A stretch of DNA of 64,000 nucleotides from Geodermatophilus sp. DSM 44513 (GTDB lineage: Bacteria > Actinomycetota > Actinomycetes > Mycobacteriales > Geodermatophilaceae), in NCBI RefSeq assembly GCF_032460525.1, contig NZ_CP135963.1, forward strand, positions 1,550,001 through 1,614,000. Reading direction: 5' to 3'. The number at the start of each line of letters is the position of its first letter. Position 1 is the stretch's first letter. The notes beneath the pieces are model-generated. The model did no database searches, had not been told where the DNA came from, and saw only the letters and a list, made by a program, of their open reading frames with translations. Of this stretch, positions 55,045 to 62,700 are shown in pieces. A program made the translations under genes and the position numbers.

Positions 55045-55131
55045 CGCCTGCTCCCAGCTGAGGCCGTCACGGTGCGGCATTACACCTCCCGCGCCGGCGA
55101 TCCCCACCGGCATCTGCACCTGCAGGTCAAC
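55045..55131 (+). pseudogene. Relaxase (MobF/TrwC-like) fragment
   Basis: Plus-strand residues AEAVTVRHYTSRAGDPHRHLH followed by LQVN are what I know as the metal-binding His cluster of actinobacterial MobF relaxases (HRHLH pattern). No start codon or upstream homologous domain was recognised. The reading frame ceases to match exactly at 55132, where an inverted segment begins. Confidence 0.6.
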
Positions 55132-55236
55132 GAGCGCGGCGCCGAATTGCGGGTCGCAGGCGACCGCGGCGTGCCCGATGCCGTTGATCGCGGCCAGGAA
55201 GTCACGCATGCCGACGGTGTGCAACCCGCGCCACCG
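55132..55236 (-). pseudogene. Inverted continuation of the relaxase fragment
   Basis: On the minus strand, 35 codons read RWRGLHTVGMRDFLAAINGI then GHAAVACDPQFGAAL, which in intact relaxases lies a few residues after the LQVN of the previous fragment. The homologous part fills this 105-bp block, abutting the plus-strand relaxase fragment on the left and the integrase fragment on the right. This looks like an inversion within a decayed gene. Confidence 0.55.
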
Positions 55237-55415
55237 CAAGCCTGCTGGTGGCCAGTGGCGCGAACGTCAAGGCGGTCCAGCGGATGCTCGGCCACGCCTC
55301 CGCGGCGATGACCCTCGACGTCTACTCCGGGCTCTTCGACGACGACCTGGGCGCCCTCGCGGAACGCATGGACGCCGCCCACCAGGCGTCTGTCACGAGA
55401 CGTCACGGTGCGTAG
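55237..55415 (+). pseudogene. C-terminal fragment of a tyrosine-type integrase
   Basis: ASLLVASGANVKAVQRMLGH followed by ASAAMTLDVYSGLF carries the last catalytic His (LGH) and the nucleophilic Tyr (VYSGLF) of phage-type integrases, then DDDLGALAERMD and a stop at 55413-55415. The first four fifths of the protein, including the catalytic Arg, are absent. The stop is 80 bp from the 3' end of the tRNA-Met gene, the usual place for int of a tRNA-integrated element. Confidence 0.8.
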
Positions 55416-55494
55416 TGTGGGCACCGTGTGGGCACGGGGCCCCCCGCCAAGATCGACGAGGATGCCACAAGCCGCTGACCTCGATGTTTACCGG

Positions 55495-55568
55495 TGGGGC
55501 GGGTGGGGCTCGAACCCACGACCCAGGGATTATGAGTCCCGTGCTCTGACCGGCTGAGCTACCGCCCC
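55495..55568 (-). tRNA. tRNA-Met (anticodon CAU)
   Basis: 74-nt cloverleaf: acceptor GGGGCGG/CCGCCCC, D arm GCTC/GAGC, anticodon loop CTCATAA (CAU at 55532-55534), T arm GTGGG-TTCGAGC-CCCAC, discriminator A. CCA is not encoded. The first anticodon-stem pair is a C-T mismatch. Elongator Met is the simplest reading; a CAU tRNA-Ile (lysidine-modified) cannot be excluded by eye. Confidence 0.93.
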
Positions 55569-55909
55569 GCGTGTACCAGCCTGCCAGACGGCCCGACACC
55601 CCCTGTGGACGACGCCGTCCGGCATCCCCAGGTCCCCCTGCTGGGTGGCTGCCGTGTGCGGGATCACACCGATGGTCGGGCGTGACCGGCCATCAGCTGG
55701 GAATTTGGCGCTGCACGGGCGCCCCGCCTGTCCCGGTGGTCACCACAGTGCACACGGTTGCTGACACCGCGTGTCGGTGGCGGGGGTCGACGGCAAGCAG
55801 GCGCCCCGATCTCGTTACCCGACCGTGACCTGCCGGCCAGGGCCCGTGTACGTTTCCCGACGGCCCTGCCGGGCTCAGCTCCTCGGGAACCGAGGGCCTC
55901 GGCACGGCC
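55569..55909. other. Intergenic region upstream of the riboswitch
   Basis: 341 bp with no gene. It must hold the promoter of the riboswitch-M23 transcript. A Crp-like dyad is annotated at 55654-55667; apart from it no repeat or RNA is apparent. Confidence 0.5.
55654..55667. promoter_or_regulatory. Crp-like site
   Basis: GTGT-GCGGGA-TCAC matches GTGA-N6-TCAC at 7 of 8 positions. cAMP receptor proteins of actinobacteria control resuscitation-factor and wall-hydrolase genes, so the location before an M23 peptidase is plausible. Confidence 0.35.
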
Positions 55910-56052
55910 ACCGCCGAACCGCCGACGCCCTCCGGGGCCGAGGCGGACCGGGGACCCACCGAACCTCTGGGGTGAGTCCTGCCTGCGCTGAGGGAGTGCA
56001 GGGAGGTAGGGCGCCGTCCGGCCCGAACCCGTCAGCTAACTCGGTAGGCGGT
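55910..56052 (+). promoter_or_regulatory. Cyclic di-AMP riboswitch (ydaO/yuaA type)
   Basis: Conserved blocks of this aptamer are present: CCGCCGAACCGCCGAC, GGACCGGGGACCCACCGAAC, CTCTGGGGTGAGTCC and the diagnostic CCCGAACCCGTCAGCTAAC followed by GGTAGGCGGT. The closing helix pairs ACCGCC (55910-55915) with GGCGGT (56047-56052). In actinobacteria this RNA typically precedes wall-hydrolase and Rpf genes and turns them off when c-di-AMP is high. No separate terminator stem fits between the aptamer and the ATG at 56060. Confidence 0.9.
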
Positions 56053-56059
56053 CGCGAGG

Positions 56060-57298
56060 ATGAGGAGACCCGTCGCCTTGGCGACCCTGCACCGCCTGCA
56101 CACCGTGGTCCGCTGCGCCACGTCACCCCGCAGCCCCCTGCGCGCACCGCGCCGGGCCGCCGTCGTCGCCGCGGCGGTGGCCGGCCTGCTGGCCGCCACC
56201 CCCGTCGTCGCCGGCGCCGCCCCCGCCCCCGCCGAGGAGCAGGCCGCCCTCGCCGAGCAGGTCGCCGAGATCGAGGAGCAGGTGCGGGCCGCCGAGGAGC
56301 AGCTGCAGCGGATGACCGTGGAGGCCGAGGCGGCCGCCGACGCCGCGCTCGTCGCCCGGGCCCAGCTCGCCGCCGGCCAGGCCGAGGCCGAGCGGACCGC
56401 CGCGGAGCTCGCGGTCGCGCAGGCTGACGTCGCGGCCGCCGAGGAGGACATCGCCGACCTCGGCCGCGAGGCCTACATGGGCGCCGAGGACCGCTACGGC
56501 GACCTGCAGATGCTGCTCGACGCGCACAGCCCGACCGAGCTGCTGCAGCAGGCCGCCACCATGGAGGTCATCGGCGACCACCGGGCCGCCCGCCTGCAGG
56601 AGTTCCTCACCGTCGCGGCCCGCCTCGAGCAGGCCGACCGGGCCGCGCAGGCCGCCGTCGCCGCCCTGGACGAGCTGGCCCGCACCGCGGCCGAGGCCGA
56701 GCAGGCCGCCAACGCCCACCTCGCCCGGGCCCAGGCCGACTACGACGCCCGCGCGGCGGAGAAGGCCCGCCTGGAGGAGGAGCTGCGCGCGGCCGGCGAG
56801 CGGCTGCTCGCCGCGCAGGGTGCCGCCGACGCCGCTGCCGCGTGGGGCGCCCAGCAGGCCCAGCGGCAGCAGACCCTCGCCGTCACGTCGGGCGCCTCCT
56901 CCGGCATGCCGACCGCCGGCCGGGTCACCTCCTGCTACGGCCCGCGCTGGGGGACGATGCACCAGGGTGTGGACATCGCCGCCCCCATCGGCACGCCCAT
57001 CCACGTGCCCGAGGACGGCGTGGTGCTGCAGGCCGGCGCGGCCAGCGGCTTCGGCCAGGCCGTCTACGTCCAGCACGGCGACGGGCAGATCACCCTCTAC
57101 GGGCACGTCGACCAGTACTTCGTCAGCGCCGGGCAGGTCGTCTCGGCCGGCGAGCACATCGCCGACGTCGGCAACAAGGGCCAGTCCACCGGCCCGCACC
57201 TGCACTTCGAGGTGCACCGCGGCGGCCTCTACGCCAGCCGGGTGGACCCGATGCCCTGGCTGCAGGCGCGCGGCATCACCCTCGGCGGGGCCTGCTGA
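56060..57298 (+). CDS. Secreted M23 (LytM) peptidase with coiled coil
   Basis: 412 residues. A long signal peptide (hydrophobic 33-50, ending AGAAPA) is followed by a coiled coil of about 220 residues (EEQAALAEQVAEIEEQV ..., with LQMLLDAHSPTELLQQ) and a C-terminal M23 domain. Zinc ligands occur in MHQGVDIAAPIGTP (His, Asp) and GPHLHFEVHRGG (HxH). It cleaves peptidoglycan cross-bridges. The ATG lies 8 bp after the c-di-AMP aptamer, with GAGG very close, so access of ribosomes should depend on aptamer folding. Confidence 0.93.
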   Translation: MRRPVALATLHRLHTVVRCATSPRSPLRAPRRAAVVAAAVAGLLAATPVVAGAAPAPAEEQAALAEQVAEIEEQVRAAEEQLQRMTVEAEAAADAALVARAQLAAGQAEAERTAAELAVAQADVAAAEEDIADLGREAYMGAEDRYGDLQMLLDAHSPTELLQQAATMEVIGDHRAARLQEFLTVAARLEQADRAAQAAVAALDELARTAAEAEQAANAHLARAQADYDARAAEKARLEEELRAAGERLLAAQGAADAAAAWGAQQAQRQQTLAVTSGASSGMPTAGRVTSCYGPRWGTMHQGVDIAAPIGTPIHVPEDGVVLQAGAASGFGQAVYVQHGDGQITLYGHVDQYFVSAGQVVSAGEHIADVGNKGQSTGPHLHFEVHRGGLYASRVDPMPWLQARGITLGGAC

Positions 57299-57358
57299 GC
57301 CGCTGATCGGCTGCGCCGGCACCCGGCGGCCGGCTCCGCCGGAGGCCACCCCGGGCGG

Positions 57359-58513
57359 GTGAGGCCGGTCAAGCCGGCACCCCGTCGGGCCGATGCTCCG
57401 TCCGTGGACGAGGGGCCGGACGGCGACGGCGGCGGTAGACGCCGCGGCGACCTGCGCCGGCCCCGGGCGGCGGTCCGCGCGGTCCTCTACCGCCAGCTGG
57501 CCACCGACGAGGACCGGGCCGCCTACTGGGTGCGCCACGTGCGGCTCGGCGTGGCGCTCACCGAGGTGACCGCCCTCGCCGTGGCCGGGTACGTGCTGAT
57601 GACGCCGGGCACCCCCACGCGCACCGCCACGCTCATGGCGCTGGCCGTGGTCGCCGCCCTCGCCGCACCCCTGCTGCTCCTGCTGCCGCTGGCCGCGATG
57701 GTGCGCGGTCCCCGCGGCAGCCTGCTGTTCTACCTGTGGAGCCTCGCGGACACAGTGCTGGTCACCGTCGCCACCCGCGTGGACGGCGGTGCGTCCAGCC
57801 CGCTGTCGGTGCTGCTGTTCCTCCTCCTGGCCTTCATGGCCGTGGCCTACCCGCCGTCCGGGGTCGTCCTGATGGGCGCGGTCACGACCGGCGGCTACCT
57901 GCTGTGCGTCAGCGGCGGGCTGGGCTCCTCGGCCGTCTTCGTCGCGCTGGTCATGGCCACCTACACGCTGCTGTGCGCGATGGCCTCGGCCAACCAGTGG
58001 GAGGCGCAGGACCGGCAGGTGCTGCTGCTGCGCACCTCCGAGGTGCTCGCAGCCACCGACCCGCTGACCGGGTGTCTCAACCGGCGGGCCTTCCTGGACC
58101 GGCTGGGCTCCGCCGCGGCCGGCGCCGGCGGCCCCTGGGTGGTCTGCCTGGTCGACCTCGACGGCTTCAAGGGCGTCAACGACCGCAGTGGCCACGCCGC
58201 CGGGGACGCCGTCCTCCGCGAGGTCACCGCCGCGCTGGGGGTCGTGGTCCGGGAGACCGACACGGTGGCCCGGCTCGGCGGCGACGAGTTCGCCGTCCTG
58301 GCCCGCTCGACCGCGGCGGACGCCGCGTCACTCGCCGCGCGACTCCGCGACGCCGTGGCCGCCGTGGGCGCCCGCTGCGGGGTGACCGCCAGCGTCGGCG
58401 TCACCGAGGTGCGCGCCGGCGAGGCCGGGCACGAGGTGCTCGGCCGCGCCGACCAGGCCATGTACCGGGCCAAGAGCGCCGGCGGCAACCAGGTCACCGC
58501 GCTCACCCGGTGA
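57359..58513 (+). CDS. Membrane diguanylate cyclase (GGDEF)
   Basis: About 384 residues. Five or six hydrophobic helices (residues 65-215) form an N-terminal sensor, then a GGDEF domain with LAATDPLTGCLNRRAFLDRL, VDLDGFKGVNDRSGHAAGD and ARLGGDEFAVLA. RETD five residues before GGDEF is an intact inhibitory I-site, so product feedback is expected. Start is either GTG 57359 or GTG 57404. With the PAS-GGDEF-EAL protein near 25 kb it makes two c-di-GMP proteins in the window. Confidence 0.9.
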   Translation: MRPVKPAPRRADAPSVDEGPDGDGGGRRRGDLRRPRAAVRAVLYRQLATDEDRAAYWVRHVRLGVALTEVTALAVAGYVLMTPGTPTRTATLMALAVVAALAAPLLLLLPLAAMVRGPRGSLLFYLWSLADTVLVTVATRVDGGASSPLSVLLFLLLAFMAVAYPPSGVVLMGAVTTGGYLLCVSGGLGSSAVFVALVMATYTLLCAMASANQWEAQDRQVLLLRTSEVLAATDPLTGCLNRRAFLDRLGSAAAGAGGPWVVCLVDLDGFKGVNDRSGHAAGDAVLREVTAALGVVVRETDTVARLGGDEFAVLARSTAADAASLAARLRDAVAAVGARCGVTASVGVTEVRAGEAGHEVLGRADQAMYRAKSAGGNQVTALTR

Positions 58514-58891
58514 GCCGGGGACCTGCGGGTCCTCCTCGGGTCGGCAGCGCTGTCCCACTACGCTCGGTGAGCGCGTTCCGCAACCGGACCGGTCGCCAGC
58601 GTGCCGATCGCGCGCCCGGGGCGTCGTTCCTGTGGACCGGCTGTGGGGTCGTTGTGGATCCGTGGACGGCAGCCCCCGACCCGTGGTGGGCCGCTGACCA
58701 GCGCGGAGGGTCGGTGGGTGGAACGGCCGGGTCACAGGTGACCCAACTGCACCGTCCGCACTGGCGCGATGGGGCGACCATCGTGCACACTGTCCCCGGG
58801 ACTCCTGGTCCCGGATCGCCGAACACAGCGCGTCACCGAATCGATCGTCCGTTGGGGAAGACGAGACCGATCGAGTCGATGGAGGTGCCCC
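58514..58891. other. Intergenic region before DUF3145
   Basis: 378 bp without a recognisable gene. It contains the 16-bp palindrome noted at 58729-58744 and otherwise no feature I can support. Confidence 0.5.
58729..58744. promoter_or_regulatory. 16-bp palindrome upstream of DUF3145
   Basis: GGGTCAC-AG-GTGACCC, perfect 7-bp arms, about 150 bp before the DUF3145 start; a dimeric regulator could bind it. Confidence 0.35.
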
Positions 58892-59392
58892 GTGCAGCGA
58901 CGGTCTACCCAGGGTGTCGTCTTCGTGCACGCGTGCCCGAAGGCGCTCTGCCAGCACGTCGAGTGGGCGCTCGAGCGCGTCATCGGCGCGCCGGTCTCCC
59001 TGTCGTGGGCCGACCAGCCCGCGGCGCACGGGTCCTACCGTGCCGAGGTGGCCTGGACCGGCGCCCCCGGGACGGGCGCCAAGCTGGTCGCCGCGCTGCG
59101 CGCGTGGCCGATGCTGCGCTTCGAGGTGACCGAGGAGGCCAGCTACGGCAACGACGGGGAGCGGATGTCCTACGTGCCCGGCCACGGCGTCTTCCGCGCC
59201 CCCACGAGCGCCAACGGCGACCTCGTGGTGAGCGAGCAGCAGCTGCGCAACCTCGCCGCCAACGCCACGTCGATCGAGGCCTTCCGGCACGGGGTGGACG
59301 AGCTGCTCGGTGCCGCCTGGGACGCCGACCTGGAGGTCTACCGGCACGCCGGCGACGGCAGCCCGGTCACCTGGCTGCACCAGGTGGTCTAG
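58892..59392 (+). CDS. DUF3145 protein
   Basis: 166 residues. TQGVVFVHACPKALCQHVEWALERVIGAPVSLSW and the EEASYGNDGERMSYVPGHGVF block are the actinobacterial DUF3145 signature. GTG at 58892 follows GGAGGTGC. It faces the fatty-acid synthesis operon, as DUF3145 often does in related genomes (from memory). No function is established. Confidence 0.9.
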   Translation: MQRRSTQGVVFVHACPKALCQHVEWALERVIGAPVSLSWADQPAAHGSYRAEVAWTGAPGTGAKLVAALRAWPMLRFEVTEEASYGNDGERMSYVPGHGVFRAPTSANGDLVVSEQQLRNLAANATSIEAFRHGVDELLGAAWDADLEVYRHAGDGSPVTWLHQVV

Positions 59393-59402
59393 TCCCTGCA
59401 CC

Positions 59403-59422
59403 GGGCCCCGGCACCGGGGCCC
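59403..59422 (+). terminator. Stem-loop after DUF3145
   Basis: GGGCCCCGG-CA-CCGGGGCCC followed by TTGG, 11 bp past the DUF3145 stop. Confidence 0.7.
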
Positions 59423-59483
59423 TTGGTCACGATCCGACCACGACGGGGCAGCGCCCGGGGCCCTCTCGTCGTAGGCTCAGACC

Positions 59484-59524
59484 GGTCGTCCGGACGTCGA
59501 CGGGGAAGCGGCGTCCGGACGACC
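59484..59524. terminator. Strong inverted repeat between convergent DUF3145 and accD
   Basis: Perfect 13-bp arms GGTCGTCCGGACG/CGTCCGGACGACC with a 15-base loop. It ends 21 bp from the accD stop and can terminate the minus-strand fatty-acid operon, probably in both directions. Confidence 0.8.
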
Positions 59525-59545
59525 ATGCTCCTGCCACAGCGTCCC

Positions 59546-60955
59546 CTACAGCGGGATGTTGCCGTGTGCCCCGCGGCCGGGCGGTGCCGCCGCCAGCGCC
59601 TCCACCAGCCGCCGCCGGGTCCGCGCCGGGTCGACCACCTCGTCGACGACACCGATCTGCACGGCCCGGTCGACCCCGCCGGCGATCCGCTCGTGCTCGG
59701 CGGCCAACTGCGCGTGCAGCGCCTCCCGCTCCCCGGAGGGCACGGCGGCCAGCCGCTTGCGGTGCAGGATGCCGACGGCGGCCTTGGCGCCCATCACCGC
59801 GACCTCGGCGCCCGGCCAGGCGAGCACCGTCGTCGCGCCCAGCGAGCGGGCGTTCATCGCGATGTAGGCCCCGCCGTAGGACTTGCGGGTCACCAGCGTC
59901 ACCCGGGGCACCACCGCCTCGGCGAAGGCGTGCAGCAGCTTCGCCCCGCGGCGCACCACGCCGTCCCACTCCTGGCCGACGCCGGGCAGGTAGCCGGGCA
60001 CGTCGACCAGTACCACCAGCGGGACGCCGAACGCGTCGCAGGTCCGCACGAAGCGGGCCGCCTTCTCCGCCGACGTGGAGTCCAGGCAGCCGCCCAGCCG
60101 CAGCGGGTTGTTGGCGACCACCCCGACGGTGCGCCCGGCCAGCCGGCCCAGCGCGGTGACGACGTTGGGGGCCCAGCGGGCGTGCAGCTCCAGCGGCGGG
60201 CCGTCGAGGACGGCGGCCACCAGCGGCTTGACGTCGTAGGCGCGGTTGGCCTGCTCGGGCAGCAGTGCGCGCAGGTCGACGTCCGGGCCGGTACCCGCGA
60301 GGTCGAGCGTGCCCTGTGCGGCCAGCAGGTCGACCGCCTGCCGCGCCGCGTCCAGGGCCGCCTCCTCCGAGGCGGTGACCACGTGCACGACCCCGCTGCG
60401 CCGGCCGTGGGTGTCCGGGCCGCCGAGGCTCTCCATGTCGACGTCCTCGCCGGTGACCGAGCGGACGACGTCCGGCCCGGTGACGAACACCCGCCCGGCC
60501 GGGCCCATGACCACCAGGTCGGTCAGCGCCGGGCCGTAGGCGGCGCCGCCGGCCGCCGGGCCCAGGACGACGGAGACCTGCGGCACCCGCCCGGAGGCCC
60601 GCACCATCGCCGCGAACACCTCGCCCACCGCGTGCAGCGCGCTGACGCCCTCGGCCAGCCGCGCGCCGCCGGAGTGCCAGATGCCGACCACCGGCACCCG
60701 CTCGCGGACCGCGGCGTCGATGGCGTCCACGACGTGCCGGCAGCCGTCGACGCCCATGGCGCCGCCCATGACGGTGGCGTCGGTGCAGTAGGCGATCGTC
60801 GGGGTGCCCGAGACCGTCCCGCGGGCCGCGACGACGCCGGAGGTGTCGCGCGGCCCCAGCAGCGACAGCGAGCCGGGGTCGAGCAACCGCGCCAGGCGGT
60901 CGGCGGGGTCGCGTGGGTCGACGGTGGTCGGTGCAGCGGCGTGCAGCGTGGTCAT
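59546..60955 (-). CDS. accD: Acyl-CoA carboxylase beta (carboxyltransferase) subunit
   Basis: 469 residues, shorter than the ~530 of propionyl-CoA carboxylase beta. Crotonase-like halves: WHSGGARLAEGVSALHAVGEVFA, VVLGPAAGGAAYGPALTDLVVM; second half VVANNPLRLGGCLDSTSAEKAARFVRTC, VDVPGYLPGVGQEWDGVVRRGAKLL and RKSYGGAYIAMNARSLGA. It transfers carboxyl from biotin to acetyl- or propionyl-CoA to feed malonyl-CoA to FabH. Last gene of the operon, 82 bp after fabF. The biotin-carrying alpha subunit is elsewhere. Confidence 0.92.
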   Translation of the reverse strand: MTTLHAAAPTTVDPRDPADRLARLLDPGSLSLLGPRDTSGVVAARGTVSGTPTIAYCTDATVMGGAMGVDGCRHVVDAIDAAVRERVPVVGIWHSGGARLAEGVSALHAVGEVFAAMVRASGRVPQVSVVLGPAAGGAAYGPALTDLVVMGPAGRVFVTGPDVVRSVTGEDVDMESLGGPDTHGRRSGVVHVVTASEEAALDAARQAVDLLAAQGTLDLAGTGPDVDLRALLPEQANRAYDVKPLVAAVLDGPPLELHARWAPNVVTALGRLAGRTVGVVANNPLRLGGCLDSTSAEKAARFVRTCDAFGVPLVVLVDVPGYLPGVGQEWDGVVRRGAKLLHAFAEAVVPRVTLVTRKSYGGAYIAMNARSLGATTVLAWPGAEVAVMGAKAAVGILHRKRLAAVPSGEREALHAQLAAEHERIAGGVDRAVQIGVVDEVVDPARTRRRLVEALAAAPPGRGAHGNIPL

Positions 60956-61037
60956 CGGACCCCTCCGGGCCGGGACGTGCGGGATCGGCCCGGGGGGACG
61001 GCGTCCGACCGGGCGGGGTGGGTGGGTCCTCCGGGGG

Positions 61038-62279
61038 CTACGCGGTGGTGAAGACCAGCGCGATGTTGTGGCCGCCGAACCCGAAGGAGTCGTTGACCGC
61101 GGCGCCGAACCGGGCGTGCCGCGGCTCGCGGCGCACGATGTCCAGCGCCTGGACGGCGGCGTCGTCGTCCGGGTCGTCGAGGTTGGCGGTGGCCGGCACG
61201 ACCTGCTCGCGCAGCGCCAGGATGGTGAACACCGACTCCAGCGCACCGGCCGCGCCCAGCAGGTGCCCGGTCTGGCTCTTGGTGGCCGTCACGAGGGTGT
61301 GCTCGCCGATGGTGTCCCGGATGGCCGCGGCCTCCGCGGTGTCGCCCACGGGCGTGGACGTGGCGTGCGCGTTGACGTGGCCGATGTCGGCGGCGCTGAG
61401 CCCCGCGTCGCGCAGGGCCGCCGCGATCGCCCGGCCGGCCCCCTCGCCCTCGGGGTGCGGGGCGACCAGGTCGTAGCCGTCGGCGGTGCCGCCGGCGCCG
61501 GCGAGGCGGGCGTGGATCCGGGCGCCGCGGGCGCGGGCGGCGTCCCCGCGCTCGAGCACCAGGGCGGCGGCGCCCTCGCCGAGCACGAAGCCGTCGCGGG
61601 CCTTGTCGAAGGGCCGGGAGGCCCGCCCCGGCTCGTCGTTGCGGGTGCTCATGGCGCGCATGGCGGCGAACCCCGCCATCGGCAGCGGGTGCACGCAGGC
61701 CTCCGCGCCGCCGACCAGCACGACGTCGGCGCGGTCGTAGCGCAGCAGGTCCAGCCCCCAGCGGATGGCCTCGGCACCCGACGCGCAGGCGCTGACCGGG
61801 GCGTGCACGCCGCCCTTCGCGCCGACTGCCAGCCCGACCGCGGCGGCCGGGCCGTTGGGCATCAGCATCGGGATGGTGAAGGGCGAGACCCGCTTGGGGC
61901 CCTTCTGCTCCAGGATGTCGTCCTGGTCGAGCAGGGTCACCGCACCGCCGATGCCGGTGCCGAAGACGACGGCGACCCGCAGGGGGTCCACCCCGGCCTC
62001 GCCCGCCCCGGAGTGCTGCCAGGCCTCCTCGCCGGCGAGCACGGCCACCTGCTGGCTGCGGTCGAGCCGGCGGGCGCGGACGCGGTCGATCCGGCTGGCC
62101 GGGTCGATGGGCAGCCGGGCGACGAGCTGGGCGGGGAAGTCCCGGGCCCACTCGTCGGTGAGCCGGCTGACCCCCGACCGCCCGGCCAGCAGCGCGTCCC
62201 ACGTGCTGGCGACGTCGCTGCCGAGCGGCGTGGTGGCACCGAGTCCGGTGACGACGACGTCATCGATGGACGTGCTCAT
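61038..62279 (-). CDS. fabF: Beta-ketoacyl-ACP synthase II (FabF/KasA)
   Basis: 413 residues. Catalytic Cys in APVSACASGAEAIRWG, His in GHVNAHATSTPVGDTAE, Lys in TATKSQTGHLLGAAGALE with the second His, and NDSFGFGGHNIALVF at the end. Elongates acyl-ACP by condensation with malonyl-ACP. ATG at 62279, 93 bp after acpP. A single KAS II copy here, whereas mycobacteria carry kasA and kasB in tandem. Confidence 0.96.
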   Translation of the reverse strand: MSTSIDDVVVTGLGATTPLGSDVASTWDALLAGRSGVSRLTDEWARDFPAQLVARLPIDPASRIDRVRARRLDRSQQVAVLAGEEAWQHSGAGEAGVDPLRVAVVFGTGIGGAVTLLDQDDILEQKGPKRVSPFTIPMLMPNGPAAAVGLAVGAKGGVHAPVSACASGAEAIRWGLDLLRYDRADVVLVGGAEACVHPLPMAGFAAMRAMSTRNDEPGRASRPFDKARDGFVLGEGAAALVLERGDAARARGARIHARLAGAGGTADGYDLVAPHPEGEGAGRAIAAALRDAGLSAADIGHVNAHATSTPVGDTAEAAAIRDTIGEHTLVTATKSQTGHLLGAAGALESVFTILALREQVVPATANLDDPDDDAAVQALDIVRREPRHARFGAAVNDSFGFGGHNIALVFTTA

Positions 62280-62372
62280 GACGGATCTCCTCTCGTGCTG
62301 CTGCCGGGCGGCCGGGGGTCGGCCACCCTCCCGGGCCCGCGCCGGCGAGGCGTGGACCGGAGGGTGGTCGGC

Positions 62373-62621
62373 TCAGCGGTTCTTCTGGATGTAGTCCATG
62401 GCGTCGCCGACGGTCTTGATGTTGGCCAGCTCGTCGTCGGGGATGGCGACGCCGAACTTGTCCTCGACCGCGGTGGCGATCTCGACCATCGACAGCGAGT
62501 CGACGTCGAGGTCCTCGGTGAACGACTTCTCCGGGGTGGCGTCGGCGGGTGCCACGCCCGCCACCTCCTCCAGGATCTCGGCCAGGCCGGTCTGGATGTC
62601 CGCGTTCGCGGGCTCGCTCAC
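62373..62621 (-). CDS. acpP: Acyl carrier protein
   Basis: 82 residues, acidic. FTEDLDVDSLSMVEIATAVEDKFG places the phosphopantetheine Ser in DSLS, then VAIPDDELANIKTVGDAMDYI. ATG at 62621, 79 bp after fabH. Carries the growing acyl chain in FAS II. Confidence 0.96.
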   Translation of the reverse strand: MSEPANADIQTGLAEILEEVAGVAPADATPEKSFTEDLDVDSLSMVEIATAVEDKFGVAIPDDELANIKTVGDAMDYIQKNR

Positions 62622-62700
62622 GTGCAGGTCCTCTCTCTCGGGTGGGGCGGGGGGTGCCCGCCGACGGGCCGGTCGTGGCCCGGGGGTCAGTGTCGGCCGG

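Noticed and set aside
54749..55549. A 266-codon plus-strand frame through the element remnant
   Set aside because: It uses a different frame from the relaxase and integrase fragments and crosses into the tRNA; composition is non-coding.
55495..55568. Second copy of the tRNA-Met 3' end as an attachment-site repeat
   Set aside because: I looked in the 51-55 kb accessory stretch and saw no convincing match, so no att site is annotated.
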